Source: a virus | Virus record (IMG/VR): IMGVR_UViG_3300048833_000752 | Location: 1-38,371 of that record | Reading direction: 5' to 3' (one strand) | Length of the DNA: 38,371 bases | Part shown: one piece after another, positions 12,782-21,144 of the stretch | How positions within the stretch are numbered: the stretch's first letter is position 1 | How the letters are laid out: every line of letters starts with the position of its first letter | Made by a program: the position numbers and the translations under genes | Notes under the pieces: generated by a model | Databases searched by the model: none | Told to the model about the DNA's origin: nothing | Seen by the model: only the letters and a program-made list of their open reading frames with translations

Positions 12782-13097
12782 GTTGCGCGACCTTCGGCCT
12801 TGCCCGCTGTGTAATTCGCGCGCGGTGAACCTCGTCAAACGCGATGGCCAGCAGCCTATTGTGGTCTGCCTTGAGCTGGACTGCGCCTGCCGGGCGCTAG
12901 TGCCGGCATGGCAAGGGCATGTCCGCAACAGGGAGGATCGCGGGGAGGAATTGGGGACGCGGGGAGGATTGTCGTCCCTTTGCGGTGTTGATCAATCGGG
13001 CGCGGCGATGAGAAGCGCGGAATTGATCGATGCAGGCGATTGCGGGGATGAAACATCCTCCCTTCCTCCCCGCATCCTCCCCGCGCCAAGGGATTGA
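12774..13097 (+). CDS. Lar-like zinc-ribbon protein
   Basis: 107 residues from ATG 12774. The N-terminus LRPCPLCNSRAV with C10 and C13, and C32, C37 and C39 (VVCLELDCACRA), is the short zinc ribbon of Lar-family restriction-alleviation proteins. In Rac prophage Lar relieves type I restriction. The C-terminal ~60 residues are weakly conserved and are encoded by part of the GGGGAGGA repeat cluster, so that part may be shaped by the DNA and not by protein function. It overlaps the helicase gene by 8 bp. Confidence 0.65.
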   Translation: MTRLRDLRPCPLCNSRAVNLVKRDGQQPIVVCLELDCACRALVPAWQGHVRNREDRGEELGTRGGLSSLCGVDQSGAAMRSAELIDAGDCGDETSSLPPRILPAPRD

Positions 13098-13208
13098 ATT
13101 TGCAGGGCTTGGGGACGTTTGGGGAGGAAGGGAGGAATTTCTTGCAGTTGGCCGTCATGTGTGTGCGCGCATGTGTGGCTGTAACTGCATCAATCCTCCC
13201 TTCCTCCC
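12931..13208. repeat. Cluster of alternating inverted GGGGAGGA-type repeats
   Basis: GGGGAGGAAGGGAGGA occurs exactly at 13121-13136 (plus) and 13056-13071 (minus), and with one mismatch at 13194-13208 (minus). Shorter GGGGAGGA units lie at 12942 and 12961 (plus) and 13074-13082 (minus), and TTGGGGACG occurs at 12951 and 13109. Neighbouring long copies are inverted, 49 and 57 bp apart. 13098-13233 has no gene. The site follows the helicase gene and could be an origin or a regulator binding region. Confidence 0.75.
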
Positions 13209-13233
13209 TGATTATGATTTGAGAGGTTGGTTT

Positions 13234-13725
13234 ATGTCGCTGATGGATATCGATGCAGTCGAATGGTGGACGTTCGAGCTTGTGCGCGAGGCTTTGGTCG
13301 AGGCTGCAGTGTTATGGCGTAGGTCACCCGGCGAGGGGCGCTGGCCGTTCGCCTCGGACGGACCGTGGCACCTGATGAGCCGCGATGCGCAGTCCGACTA
13401 TGACGCGCGCGGCGGCGACCTGAGTGAGGTGACCTTGCGGCCGTTGCCGCTGTCACGGGCCGAGGTCGATTGGCGCGACCAAGTGACGTCATGGCTGCTG
13501 CTGGTGCCAGGCGAGGCCGATCGCCGCTTGCTCGGCATCTGCCTCGATTACCATGCGCGAGGGTGGAAGCAGCTGCCGTGGTCCGACAGGATCATGCCGT
13601 TGCTGGGGGTGAAGCGGGGCAAGGCGGGTCTGCAGAAGCGCTATCGCTTGGCCCTGCGTGCAATCGCCGAGGGTCTGAACAGCGCGGATTTCTGCAAGAG
13701 GAATGTGTCAAGGGGGGGAATGTGA
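13234..13725 (+). CDS. DUF6362-like protein with C-terminal helix-turn-helix
   Basis: 163 residues from ATG 13234 with GAGAGG nine bases upstream; the frame is open further back, but that part encodes the repeat cluster. The segment LWRRSPGEGRWPFASDGPWHLMSRD matches what I recall of DUF6362, a phage family. The C-terminus (RLLGICLDYHARGWKQLPWSDRIMPLLGVKRGKAGLQKRYRLALRAIA) looks like an HTH. It is the last early gene, next to the early/late boundary, so it may act in late-gene control. Function is not known. Confidence 0.72.
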   Translation: MSLMDIDAVEWWTFELVREALVEAAVLWRRSPGEGRWPFASDGPWHLMSRDAQSDYDARGGDLSEVTLRPLPLSRAEVDWRDQVTSWLLLVPGEADRRLLGICLDYHARGWKQLPWSDRIMPLLGVKRGKAGLQKRYRLALRAIAEGLNSADFCKRNVSRGGM

Positions 13726-13866
13726 GCGCGCTGCAAAATCCCCAGTCGCTGGTTAGGCCGGAAAAGGCTATGCCTCAGGCCATGCTCGGCGCTGGCGTTT
13801 CGGCGCAGGGGGTTTGGGTCCTTCCTGGCAATGTTCCCTATACGGGGGCCGAAGGCGCGGCTTGTG

Positions 13867-13902
13867 CGAAAGTCCTGATTTTTTTGGGGACTTTCGTTTT
13901 TT
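13867..13902 (+). terminator. Intrinsic terminator between early and late modules
   Basis: CGAAAGTCC (13867-13875) pairs perfectly with GGACTTTCG (13888-13896), followed at once by TTTTTT. The loop carries a second T-run. This is a classical rho-independent terminator for rightward transcription. It lies ~140 bp after the last early gene and only 16 bp before the terminase start. 13726-13917 otherwise holds no gene I accept. Confidence 0.85.
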
Positions 13903-13917
13903 GTTTCGGTTTCGGTT

Positions 13918-14508
13918 GTGGCTGAGGCGCTGATTGCCTCGCTCTGCGAGTTCGCAGCGATCCCCGGCGTGCCGTCGGAGCCGATCCTGCGCAAGCTGAT
14001 CAGGGAAAACCCGGACTTTCCGGCGAACCCTGGCACTAACGGGCAGGCCTACGAGATCGATGTCGCGGCCGGGATCGCCTGGCTGAAAGAGCGCGAGGCC
14101 AAGCGTGTCCAGGGCGAGCGCGAGCACGCCGAGAAGGTGCGGCAGCTGGGCCTCGAACTCCTCGGCGAAGGCGCGGCGGCCGATGTGTCACAGGCCGGCC
14201 TGTCGATCGACGAGCGCAAGAAGCTGCTCGAGGAAGAATTCTACGCGATCAAGGTCGCGGAAAAGCGCGGCGAGTTGATCCGCAAAGCGGACATCGAGGC
14301 CGCGATCGTCGACGTGCTGGCCACCGACGCGCAGCGCCGTGGTGATTTCATGGCGCGGCTCGCCAAGCGGGTGAACCTCACCCGCGAGCAGATCGCCGCC
14401 GCGCAGGAGCTGCTGGAGTATGATCGCCGCCAGTTCGCGGCTGCGCTGAAGGGTGTGACGGAGACGAGAGATGCTGATGCAGCGGGTGGAGGCGCTGCCG
14501 CCGTTTGA
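13918..14508 (+). CDS. Terminase small subunit (Nu1-like)
   Basis: 196 residues starting with GTG at 13918; no ribosome site is visible because a terminator ends 16 bp upstream. N-terminal residues ~1-60 (SLCEFAAIPGVPSEPILRKLIRENPDF, then EIDVAAGIAWLKERE) resemble the winged HTH of Nu1/DUF1441 proteins that recognises the packaging site. The middle is a long coiled coil (KLLEEEFYAIKVAEKRGELIRKADI) for multimerisation. Its 3' end overlaps the large-subunit gene by 38 bp, as in lambda-like phages. Function: bind cos or pac DNA and recruit the large subunit. Confidence 0.78.
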   Translation: MAEALIASLCEFAAIPGVPSEPILRKLIRENPDFPANPGTNGQAYEIDVAAGIAWLKEREAKRVQGEREHAEKVRQLGLELLGEGAAADVSQAGLSIDERKKLLEEEFYAIKVAEKRGELIRKADIEAAIVDVLATDAQRRGDFMARLAKRVNLTREQIAAAQELLEYDRRQFAAALKGVTETRDADAAGGGAAAV

Positions 14509-16543
14509 AACCGGCGCGCAGCTGTTCGCCCGGCTCGCCGACATCTACCTGCCGAAAGAGCGGCTGACCGTTTCCGAATGGGCCGAGCGGTTCATGCCGC
14601 GCTACGATCCGCTGGCGCTGCCCTATCTGGCCGAGATCATGGACGCCCTGGGCGATCCGGAAACGCCGGAGGTCGGCGACATGGGACCGGCGCAGGCCGG
14701 GAAGTCGATGGTTGGTGAGGCCTGGATGGGCTGGACGATCGACCGCTCGGTGGTGCCGTTCCTAATGGTGCAGCCCGACAAGGCAGCAGCGGAGGCCTTC
14801 GTCAAGCTGCGGATCAACACGCTGGTGCGCGAAGTGCCGGTGCTGCGCGGCGCGCTGCTGCCCGACAGCAGCGCTGACAACATGCACCTGAAGCTGTTCA
14901 AGGGCATGTATGTCGGCGCGGCCTGGCCGGTGAAGTCGCAGCTGCGGCAGCGGCCTTACTGCAACGTCTGGGCCGATGATTTCGACGCCATGCCCGAGGA
15001 TATCGAGGGCGAAGGCGGATTGCTGGGGCTGCTCAGCGGCCGCCAGACCACCTTCGAGGGGCGCGAAACCAAGCTGGTTTCGTCCAGTCCGGCGATCGAG
15101 GGCGGCGGGATCGAAGCCTTCATCGAGGGCGGAACCGACGAGCGGCTGCATCCGCGCTGCCCGAGCTGCGGCGAACGGTGGGAAATCGACATCCGGCGCG
15201 ACCTCCAGTTCGTGCGCGGAACGCCCGATGAGGCGGCGGCGAGCGCGCATGTGGTGTGCGGCGCCAATGGCTGCATCCTCGAGCCGGAAGCCCGGTTCGA
15301 GCTGCTGCGCAGTCTGGCCGACCTGCCGAAGCGCGGCTTCGTCGCGAAAAACAGGGAGGCAAGCAAGTATCGCCGGACCTTCCGGCGCGACGGCTTGATG
15401 GGTTTCACCAGCTGGGAAAAGCTGGCGCGCGATCTTCGGGAAGCCGAGATGGCGTGGGAAGAGCGGCAGGACGAAAGCCTGCTGCGCACCTTCTGGAACG
15501 TGAAGGGCGGGAAGAATTACCGTTCGCAGCTGTCGGGCGAGCGGCCGATCGAGGCCAAGGACCTCGCCCGCCGGCGCGAGCCGGGCTGGCGTATGGGCAC
15601 GGTGCCGCGCGGGCCTAAGGTGTTGCAGTGGGTGGTGGACGTCCAGCACGATCGCTTCGAGGTCGGGCTGCTTGGGTTTGCGGCCGGGCGCGAGACTTGG
15701 CTGATCGACCGCTTTGCGATCACGGTGCTAGATGACGGCATCACGGGTGTTCAGCCCTTCGTGCACAAGGAACACTGGAAGGCGCTGCTTCCGCTGTTCG
15801 ACCGCAAGATCCCGCTGGTCGACGGCGCGCAGGTCAATGTCGACCGGGGCGAAGTGATCGATCCGGGCCGGGTCGTCGGCCATGCACCGGTGCTCGGCGT
15901 GGCGGTGGACACCGGCGGCAGCGACAAGAGCGGTGACCAGGCGACCGAAGGCGCGAAGTTCTTCTTCGCCGCGGCGCTGGCGCTGGGTGTGCACGAGCGG
16001 CGGATCACGCTGCTCAAGGGCGGTTCGAAGGTGACAGCACCGTTGATGCCGCCCGGACAGTTCGCCGACCAGAAGATCAAGGGCGGAGCCAAGCGGCGAT
16101 CGGCGCGGTTGTGGATCCCGAACGTTCACAAGATCAAGAATATTATCGACGCCCGTCTCCGGCGAACACAGCCGGGGCCGGGTTACATCCACCTGCCGGG
16201 CGATCTGAGCCTCGAATATGTCGAGGAAATCGCTGCCGAAGAGCTGGTCGACGGCAAGTGGAAGAAGCGCCGCACGCGCAATGAGACCTGGGATCACCTG
16301 GTCTATGGCGAGGCGGCCTTGTTGCGGCCGGGCTATGCCCAGAGCCTCGTGCATATGCGCTGGGTGTGGCGCGGGTTTTCAGTGCTCTGGCCCAAGCTGG
16401 CCGAAGCGGATGAGCCCGCCCCGCCCCCGGCAGAGACCGAAGAAACGAACGATCCGCCCGCCGCTACGAAAGTCGCGCCTTCTACCCGCCGCCGCAAGGT
16501 GCCGGGACGGCGCGGCCGAGGCTGGATGGGTCGCCTCAACTAG
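14471..16543 (+). CDS. Terminase large subunit (lambda gpA family)
   Basis: 690 residues from ATG 14471 (ATG 14477 possible), with GGAGACGAG upstream. This is the usual length of the gpA family. Motifs: early LTVSEWAERFMPRYDPLALPY typical of the family, Walker A-like GPAQAGKS (72-79), a CPSC zinc-type pair before the nuclease part, then VLQWVVDVQHDRFEVGLLGF and GVAVDTGGS as the acidic endonuclease segments. It pumps DNA into the prohead and cuts genome ends. The gpA family generally goes with cohesive-end packaging, so cos ends are probable. The tail is Pro/Arg-rich. Confidence 0.94.
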   Translation: MLMQRVEALPPFETGAQLFARLADIYLPKERLTVSEWAERFMPRYDPLALPYLAEIMDALGDPETPEVGDMGPAQAGKSMVGEAWMGWTIDRSVVPFLMVQPDKAAAEAFVKLRINTLVREVPVLRGALLPDSSADNMHLKLFKGMYVGAAWPVKSQLRQRPYCNVWADDFDAMPEDIEGEGGLLGLLSGRQTTFEGRETKLVSSSPAIEGGGIEAFIEGGTDERLHPRCPSCGERWEIDIRRDLQFVRGTPDEAAASAHVVCGANGCILEPEARFELLRSLADLPKRGFVAKNREASKYRRTFRRDGLMGFTSWEKLARDLREAEMAWEERQDESLLRTFWNVKGGKNYRSQLSGERPIEAKDLARRREPGWRMGTVPRGPKVLQWVVDVQHDRFEVGLLGFAAGRETWLIDRFAITVLDDGITGVQPFVHKEHWKALLPLFDRKIPLVDGAQVNVDRGEVIDPGRVVGHAPVLGVAVDTGGSDKSGDQATEGAKFFFAAALALGVHERRITLLKGGSKVTAPLMPPGQFADQKIKGGAKRRSARLWIPNVHKIKNIIDARLRRTQPGPGYIHLPGDLSLEYVEEIAAEELVDGKWKKRRTRNETWDHLVYGEAALLRPGYAQSLVHMRWVWRGFSVLWPKLAEADEPAPPPAETEETNDPPAATKVAPSTRRRKVPGRRGRGWMGRLN

Positions 16544-16551
16544 GAAACGCC

Positions 16552-17085
16552 ATGAACCACAGCCGGATGCCCGCATCGCTGATCGCGGGTGACAGCCTGC
16601 GCCTGGCGGTCCCGGGCGGGGACTATCCGGCCGGTGAAGGCTGGACCGTGTCGCTGGTGCTGCAAGCGCTGGCAGGTGGCGCGCCTACGACCGTCAACGC
16701 CAGCGATGACGGCGGCGACTGGCTGCTGGTGCTGACGTCGGCAACGTCTGCCGGTCTGGCGCCGGGCATCTATCGCTATCTGATTGCGGCCACGAAGGAC
16801 GGCGACCGGCAGACGATCGACCATGGCGACCTGGAGGTGCGGCCCGATCCGGCCAAGCCCGCCACCGACCAGCGCAGCCCTGCGCGCCGGGCGCTCGATG
16901 CGATCGATGCCGTGCTGGAAAACCGCGCCAGTTCGGAGGACATGAAGTTCACGTTCTCGGACGGGCGCTCGCTGGACAAGATCCCGCACGCCGACCTGCT
17001 GGCGCTGCGCAAGCACTATGCGCGGATCGTGGCGCGCGAAACCAACAAGGGCCTCGGGCCCAAGCGTGTGCTGGTGAGGCTCTGA
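16552..17085 (+). CDS. Putative head completion/connector protein in gpW position
   Basis: 177 residues. In lambda this slot between terminase and portal holds gpW. Residues ~1-100 look like a beta-rich immunoglobulin-type domain (GDSLRLAVPGGDYPAGEGW, WTVSLVLQALAG, GIYRYLIAATKDG). Residues ~110-175 are helical (RALDAIDAVLENRAS, LDKIPHADLLALRKHYARIV) like gpW-type connectors. It may thus be a fusion of a beta domain with a gpW-like module. Ribosome site AGGAAAC precedes the ATG. The fusion reading is inference; the assignment as virion connector comes mainly from position. Confidence 0.62.
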   Translation: MNHSRMPASLIAGDSLRLAVPGGDYPAGEGWTVSLVLQALAGGAPTTVNASDDGGDWLLVLTSATSAGLAPGIYRYLIAATKDGDRQTIDHGDLEVRPDPAKPATDQRSPARRALDAIDAVLENRASSEDMKFTFSDGRSLDKIPHADLLALRKHYARIVARETNKGLGPKRVLVRL

Positions 17086-17086
17086 G

Positions 17087-18631
17087 ATGAAGATCCTCGG
17101 GTTCGAATTCGGCCGTGCCACGCCTGACGATGCCGTCGAGCTGGTTCCGGAACTGCCGCCGTTCATGAAGCTGCCCCGCCACATGATGGCGCGGCAAGGG
17201 CATTCGCGCAGCTTCGAGGTGGGCCGTCAGGACCGGCTGACCAGCAGCTGGACAACGAACGATCAGAACGTCAACCAGTCGCTCTATCGCGACCTTCGCA
17301 AGATGCGGGCGCGCAGCCGGGATTTCTTCCGCAACAATGAATACGGGCGCAAGTTCGGCTCGCTGGTGCGCAACAACGTGGTGGGCCCGGCGGGCTTCAC
17401 GCTCAAGGTCGACGCACGCCGGAACGATGGCACGCGCGACGAACAGGACAGCGCCCGCATTCAGGCGGCCTATCTGCGCTGGGCCAAGATGGGGCAATAT
17501 GACGTCACCGGGCGGCTGAGCGAGAACCTGTTCGACGCGCTGGCGATTGTAATGGTCGCGCGTGACGGCGAGGTGCTGATCCGCAAGGTCGAGGGCAATG
17601 ATCGCGGGATCCACGGTTGCCAGCTGCAGCTGTTGCCCGGCCATGTGCTCGACGAGGAACTGAACCGCGAGCTTTCGAACGGTCACCGCATCCGGATGGG
17701 GGTGGAGTTCGACGGCTTCATGAAGCCGGTGGCCTACTGGATCCGCAAGGAAACGAACAACAGCGACATCCACGGCAACTGGTCGCGCCACTATGACCGG
17801 ATCCCGGCCGAGCAGATCATTCACCTGTTCGTGCCGGAAGAGGTCAACCAGTGGCGCGGCGTGCCGTGGGCCTATGCGGCGCTGCGCAGCGCGCGGATGC
17901 TCGACCAGTACCAGGAAGCGGCGCAGGTCGCAGCCAATGTCGGCGCGGCGAAGATGGGTTTCTTCCAGCAGAAGGACCCCGAAGCCGGCGCGCCGATGCG
18001 AGTCGACGAGGAGGAAGACGGCGAACCGCTCGACAGCGGGCAGGATTTTATCAGCGAAGCAGCCCCCGGCCAGTTCGACGTGATCCCTGACGGTTACGAG
18101 CTGGCCGAGTGGGATCCGGACTATCCGCATGCCAACTACGATCCCTTCGTGAAGGCGCTGTCGCGCACGATCGCGACCGGGTGCCTCGTCAGCTATCACG
18201 GGCTGACCGGCGATCTGACGCAGGTCAACTTCTCCTCGATCCGGGCGGGCACGCTCGACGAGCGCGAGATGTGGAAGCAGCTGCAGGGCTGGTACATCGA
18301 CACCGTCAAGGTGCCGGTGTTCGAATGGTGGCTGGCCCGCGCGCTGATCTACGATCGCGACCTGTCGCGCCTGCCGTTTGCCCAGTTCGACAAGTTCAAT
18401 GCTCCGATGTTTTTCGGGCGGCGCTGGGAATGGGTCGATCCGAAGAGCGATATCGCGGCGCTGAAGGAAGCGGTGGCGCTGGGGATCAAGAGCCGCGGCG
18501 AGATTATCCGCGAGCGCGGCCGCGATCCGGAAGAGGTTTGGACCGAGCTCGAGGCCGAAGAGGCGCGCGGGTTCAGTTCGCCGACGTCCGGTGGGCAGGC
18601 TCAGGCCGCGCCGGCTGCAAATCAGGAGTAA
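17087..18631 (+). CDS. Portal protein (lambda family)
   Basis: 514 residues. The pattern SLYRDLRKMRARSRDFFRNNEY, then GSLVRNNVVGPAGFTL is the recognisable start of lambda-type portals. Later RIPAEQIIHLFVPEEVNQWRGVPW and QEAAQVAANVGAAKMGFF also fit, as does the final part with PGTLDE-like RAGTLDEREMWKQLQ. The dodecameric portal sits at one vertex and is the channel for DNA and the joining point for the tail. The stop lies six bases before the next start, and its last codons provide that gene's AGGAG. Confidence 0.93.
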   Translation: MKILGFEFGRATPDDAVELVPELPPFMKLPRHMMARQGHSRSFEVGRQDRLTSSWTTNDQNVNQSLYRDLRKMRARSRDFFRNNEYGRKFGSLVRNNVVGPAGFTLKVDARRNDGTRDEQDSARIQAAYLRWAKMGQYDVTGRLSENLFDALAIVMVARDGEVLIRKVEGNDRGIHGCQLQLLPGHVLDEELNRELSNGHRIRMGVEFDGFMKPVAYWIRKETNNSDIHGNWSRHYDRIPAEQIIHLFVPEEVNQWRGVPWAYAALRSARMLDQYQEAAQVAANVGAAKMGFFQQKDPEAGAPMRVDEEEDGEPLDSGQDFISEAAPGQFDVIPDGYELAEWDPDYPHANYDPFVKALSRTIATGCLVSYHGLTGDLTQVNFSSIRAGTLDEREMWKQLQGWYIDTVKVPVFEWWLARALIYDRDLSRLPFAQFDKFNAPMFFGRRWEWVDPKSDIAALKEAVALGIKSRGEIIRERGRDPEEVWTELEAEEARGFSSPTSGGQAQAAPAANQE

Positions 18632-18636
18632 CGACG

Positions 18637-20676
18637 ATGACGAAGACTGCCCTTCTCGGCGCCACCTCGCTGGTGGCCGCCGCGGGATCGCTTGTGCGCG
18701 ACGGCGAGGCTGTTCCGGCCGAGCAGCTGACGCGCGAGCTGGCCTTCGAGGTCCGCGCCGAAACGATCAACGAAGAGGCTCGCACCGTCGAGCTCAGCTT
18801 TTCCTCGGAAGAGCCCTACCAACGCTGGTGGGGCACCGAGGTTCTGGATCACAAGTCCGCTTCCGTCAGGCTTGGCCGCCTGAACGCAGGCGGTGCCTTG
18901 CTGATGGACCACAATACCCGCGACCAGGTGGGTGTTGTGGAACGCGCCTGGATCAAGGGGCGCAAGGCCTACGCGGTTGTCCGGTTTGGTCGATCGGCGC
19001 GTGCGGAAGAGGTCTTTCAGGATGTCAAGGACGGCATCCGCAAGCTGGTGAGTGTCGGTTACCGGATCCACGAGCTGGTGCTCGAAAAGGCCAAGGACGG
19101 CCAGGAAACCTACCGCGCCACCGACTGGGAACCCTACGAAATCAGCCTGGTGGCTGTCCCTGCCGATCCGTCGGTCGGGGTTGGCCGCGACGGCGAACCT
19201 GCGGGCTTCGACCCGCGCACGCTTCTCCAAACCGAAGAGGAAGACGATATGTCCGCTACCCGTAATGCCGGCGGGGGCGCTGCCCCTGTCATCACCACCC
19301 CGGCCGTCACCCCGGCGGCTCCGGTCACTGGAACCCGCGCGGCCGATCCGGCACCGGTTACCCCGGCGGCTCCGGCCGGTCCCGACGCCGCGCAGATTCT
19401 GCGCGACGAGCGCGCCCGCATCGCCAACATCCGCGCGATGGGCGAGCGGCTCAACTGCCGCGAGCTTGCCGAGACCGCGATCACCGACGGTCGCAGCCTC
19501 GATGCGTTTATCTCCGACTATCAGGCCCGCACCGGCCCGGCGTCGCAGATCCGCACTCCGGAAAGCGCCGACATCGGCATGACCGCCCGCGAGGCGCGCA
19601 ACTTCAGCTTCATCCGGCTGCTCAACGCGCTCGCCAACCCCAACGACATGGGCGCCCGCGAAGCCGCCGCCTTCGAGTTCGAGGCGTCGGAAGCGGCGCG
19701 TTCGCGCTCGGGCCGCGAGAACCGTGGCAATGCCACGATCCCGGTCGACGTGATCCGCACTGCCCTGATGGAAGGTCAGCGCGATCTGACCGTCGGCACG
19801 GCGGCTGACGGCGGCAACACCGTGGCGACCGACCTGATGGCCTCGGCCTTCATCGATCTGCTGCGCAACCAGCTGGCCCTGAACCAGATGGGCATCCGCA
19901 TGATGACCGATCTGGTCGGCAACCTTGCCATTCCGCGCCAGACCGGCGGGGCGACGGCGTTCTGGGTGGCTGAAAACGCCGCTCCGACCGAAAGCCAGCA
20001 GTCGTTCGGCCAGGTGCCGCTGACCCCGAAGACCGTCGCGGCCTTCACCGACATCAGCCGGCGCCTGCTGCTGCAGAGCTCGATGGATGTCGAAGCCTTC
20101 GTCCGCATGGACCTGGCGATGGTGCTGGCGCTGGCGATCGATGCTGCCGGTGTGACCGGCACCGGCGCTTCGAACCAGCCTCGCGGCATCCTCAACACCG
20201 CCGGCATCGGCGCGGTGGTGGGTGGCACCAACGGCGCGGCACTGACCTACGGCCACCTGGTCGATCTGGAAAGCGCGGTTTCGGTCGCCAATGCCGATGT
20301 CGGCAACCTCGGCTATCTGGTCAATGCGCGCACCCGCGGGCACTGCAAGAAGACCGTCAAGTTCGGTTCGGGCACCGAAGCCACGATCTGGGACAACGGT
20401 ACCGAGCCGCTCAACGGCTACCGCGCCGGCGTGTCGAACCAGGTGCCGGGCAACCTCACCAAGGGCACCGCTTCGGGCATCTGCTCGGCGGTGATCTTCG
20501 GCAACTGGTCGGACCTGATCCTCGGCATGTGGAGCGGGCTCGACCTGCTGGTGAACCCCTACACCGGGGCGGATGCCGGCACGGTCCGCATCCACGCCTA
20601 CCAGGACGTCGACTTCGCGGTGCGCAACGCCGCGAGCTTCGCCGCGATGGTCGACGCGCTGACCCCGGCGGCCTGA
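18637..20676 (+). CDS. Prohead protease-major capsid protein fusion (HK97 type)
   Basis: 679 residues in one frame. Residues 1-~200 are a U35 prohead protease: H92 in LLMDHNTRDQVG, S139 in RKLVSVGYRI and a C-terminal YEISLVAVPADPSV motif. A linker rich in Ala/Pro/Thr (about 205-250) leads into a scaffold-like helical region, and residues ~350-679 form the HK97-fold capsid (TVGTAADGGNTV...TVAAFTDISRRLLLQSS...QDVDFAVRNAASFAAMVDALTPA). M205 (19249) follows GAGGAAGACG and could start a capsid-only product. The protease would cut the scaffold and release itself. A GC-rich hairpin follows the gene. Confidence 0.93.
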   Translation: MTKTALLGATSLVAAAGSLVRDGEAVPAEQLTRELAFEVRAETINEEARTVELSFSSEEPYQRWWGTEVLDHKSASVRLGRLNAGGALLMDHNTRDQVGVVERAWIKGRKAYAVVRFGRSARAEEVFQDVKDGIRKLVSVGYRIHELVLEKAKDGQETYRATDWEPYEISLVAVPADPSVGVGRDGEPAGFDPRTLLQTEEEDDMSATRNAGGGAAPVITTPAVTPAAPVTGTRAADPAPVTPAAPAGPDAAQILRDERARIANIRAMGERLNCRELAETAITDGRSLDAFISDYQARTGPASQIRTPESADIGMTAREARNFSFIRLLNALANPNDMGAREAAAFEFEASEAARSRSGRENRGNATIPVDVIRTALMEGQRDLTVGTAADGGNTVATDLMASAFIDLLRNQLALNQMGIRMMTDLVGNLAIPRQTGGATAFWVAENAAPTESQQSFGQVPLTPKTVAAFTDISRRLLLQSSMDVEAFVRMDLAMVLALAIDAAGVTGTGASNQPRGILNTAGIGAVVGGTNGAALTYGHLVDLESAVSVANADVGNLGYLVNARTRGHCKKTVKFGSGTEATIWDNGTEPLNGYRAGVSNQVPGNLTKGTASGICSAVIFGNWSDLILGMWSGLDLLVNPYTGADAGTVRIHAYQDVDFAVRNAASFAAMVDALTPAA

Positions 20677-20694
20677 TCGACCTGACGCAGTAAA

Positions 20695-20724
20695 CCGGGG
20701 GCGGCGCGCCTACGCCGCCCCCGG
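20695..20724 (+). terminator. GC-rich 12-bp hairpin after the capsid gene (weak terminator or processing site)
   Basis: CCGGGGGCGGCG (20695-20706) pairs with CGCCGCCCCCGG (20713-20724) around a 6-base loop. Only CTTTG follows, so termination would be partial at best. Partial termination or mRNA stabilisation after the capsid gene would favour high capsid output. The remaining 87 bp to the next gene show only its AAGGAAG ribosome site. Confidence 0.5.
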
Positions 20725-20811
20725 CTTTGCGGCCTGCCCCGCTCGCTCCTCTCTCCCTCCCCCAAGTCGACGGAGCGGGGCAGACCCCAAGGCATCAACC
20801 CAAGGAAGCTG

Positions 20812-21144
20812 ATGATGACCGACAAGAAGACCAAGGCCGACCCGCTGGTCGCGGCCGAAACGATCCTGATCGAGGGCAAGGCCTTTGAACGCGGCGACAA
20901 GATCACTGGCGTTTCGAAGGACGAGCTCGACCGCGCCGCCATCCAGCGCCGCGTGATCCGCAAGAGCGTGTTCGATGCGCAGGGTGTTCCCGCGCCCGAG
21001 ATCGGCGGCACCGAGCCGGAGACGGACGAAGGCGGCGACGGGGCTGGCGACACCACCGGCACCGAGCCGGAGACGGACGAAGGCGGCGACGGGGCTGGCG
21101 ACACCACCGGCACCGGTGACGGCAAGGCGGGTTCGGGCGAATGA
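20812..21144 (+). CDS. Small head-module protein with a duplicated acidic tail
   Basis: 110 residues from ATG 20812 (or 20815), AAGGAAG upstream. Residues ~10-60 (PLVAAETILIEGKAFERGDKIT, then LDRAAIQRRVIRKSVFDAQG) look like a small ordered domain, as found in short proteins behind capsid genes. The C-terminal half is a Gly/Asp/Glu/Thr-rich tail in which 17 residues beginning GTEPETDEGG occur twice, identically even in DNA. A role in head decoration or assembly is a guess from position. Confidence 0.65.
   Translation: MMTDKKTKADPLVAAETILIEGKAFERGDKITGVSKDELDRAAIQRRVIRKSVFDAQGVPAPEIGGTEPETDEGGDGAGDTTGTEPETDEGGDGAGDTTGTGDGKAGSGE
21007..21108 (+). repeat. Exact 51-bp tandem duplication inside a head gene
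   Basis: Copies 21007-21057 and 21058-21108 are identical and followed by GGCACC of a third start. As 51 is a multiple of three, the reading frame is kept. Perfect identity suggests a recent event. Confidence 0.95.

Noticed and set aside
12931-13208. Classical direct iterons
   Set aside because: The long copies alternate in orientation and are unevenly spaced, unlike plasmid iterons. I list them only as repeats.
13722-13925. GTG frame overlapping the stop of the DUF6362-like gene (GTGA)
   Set aside because: Its C-terminal third (VLIFLGTFVFCFGFG) is a translation of the intrinsic terminator, and the rest shows no protein-like pattern.
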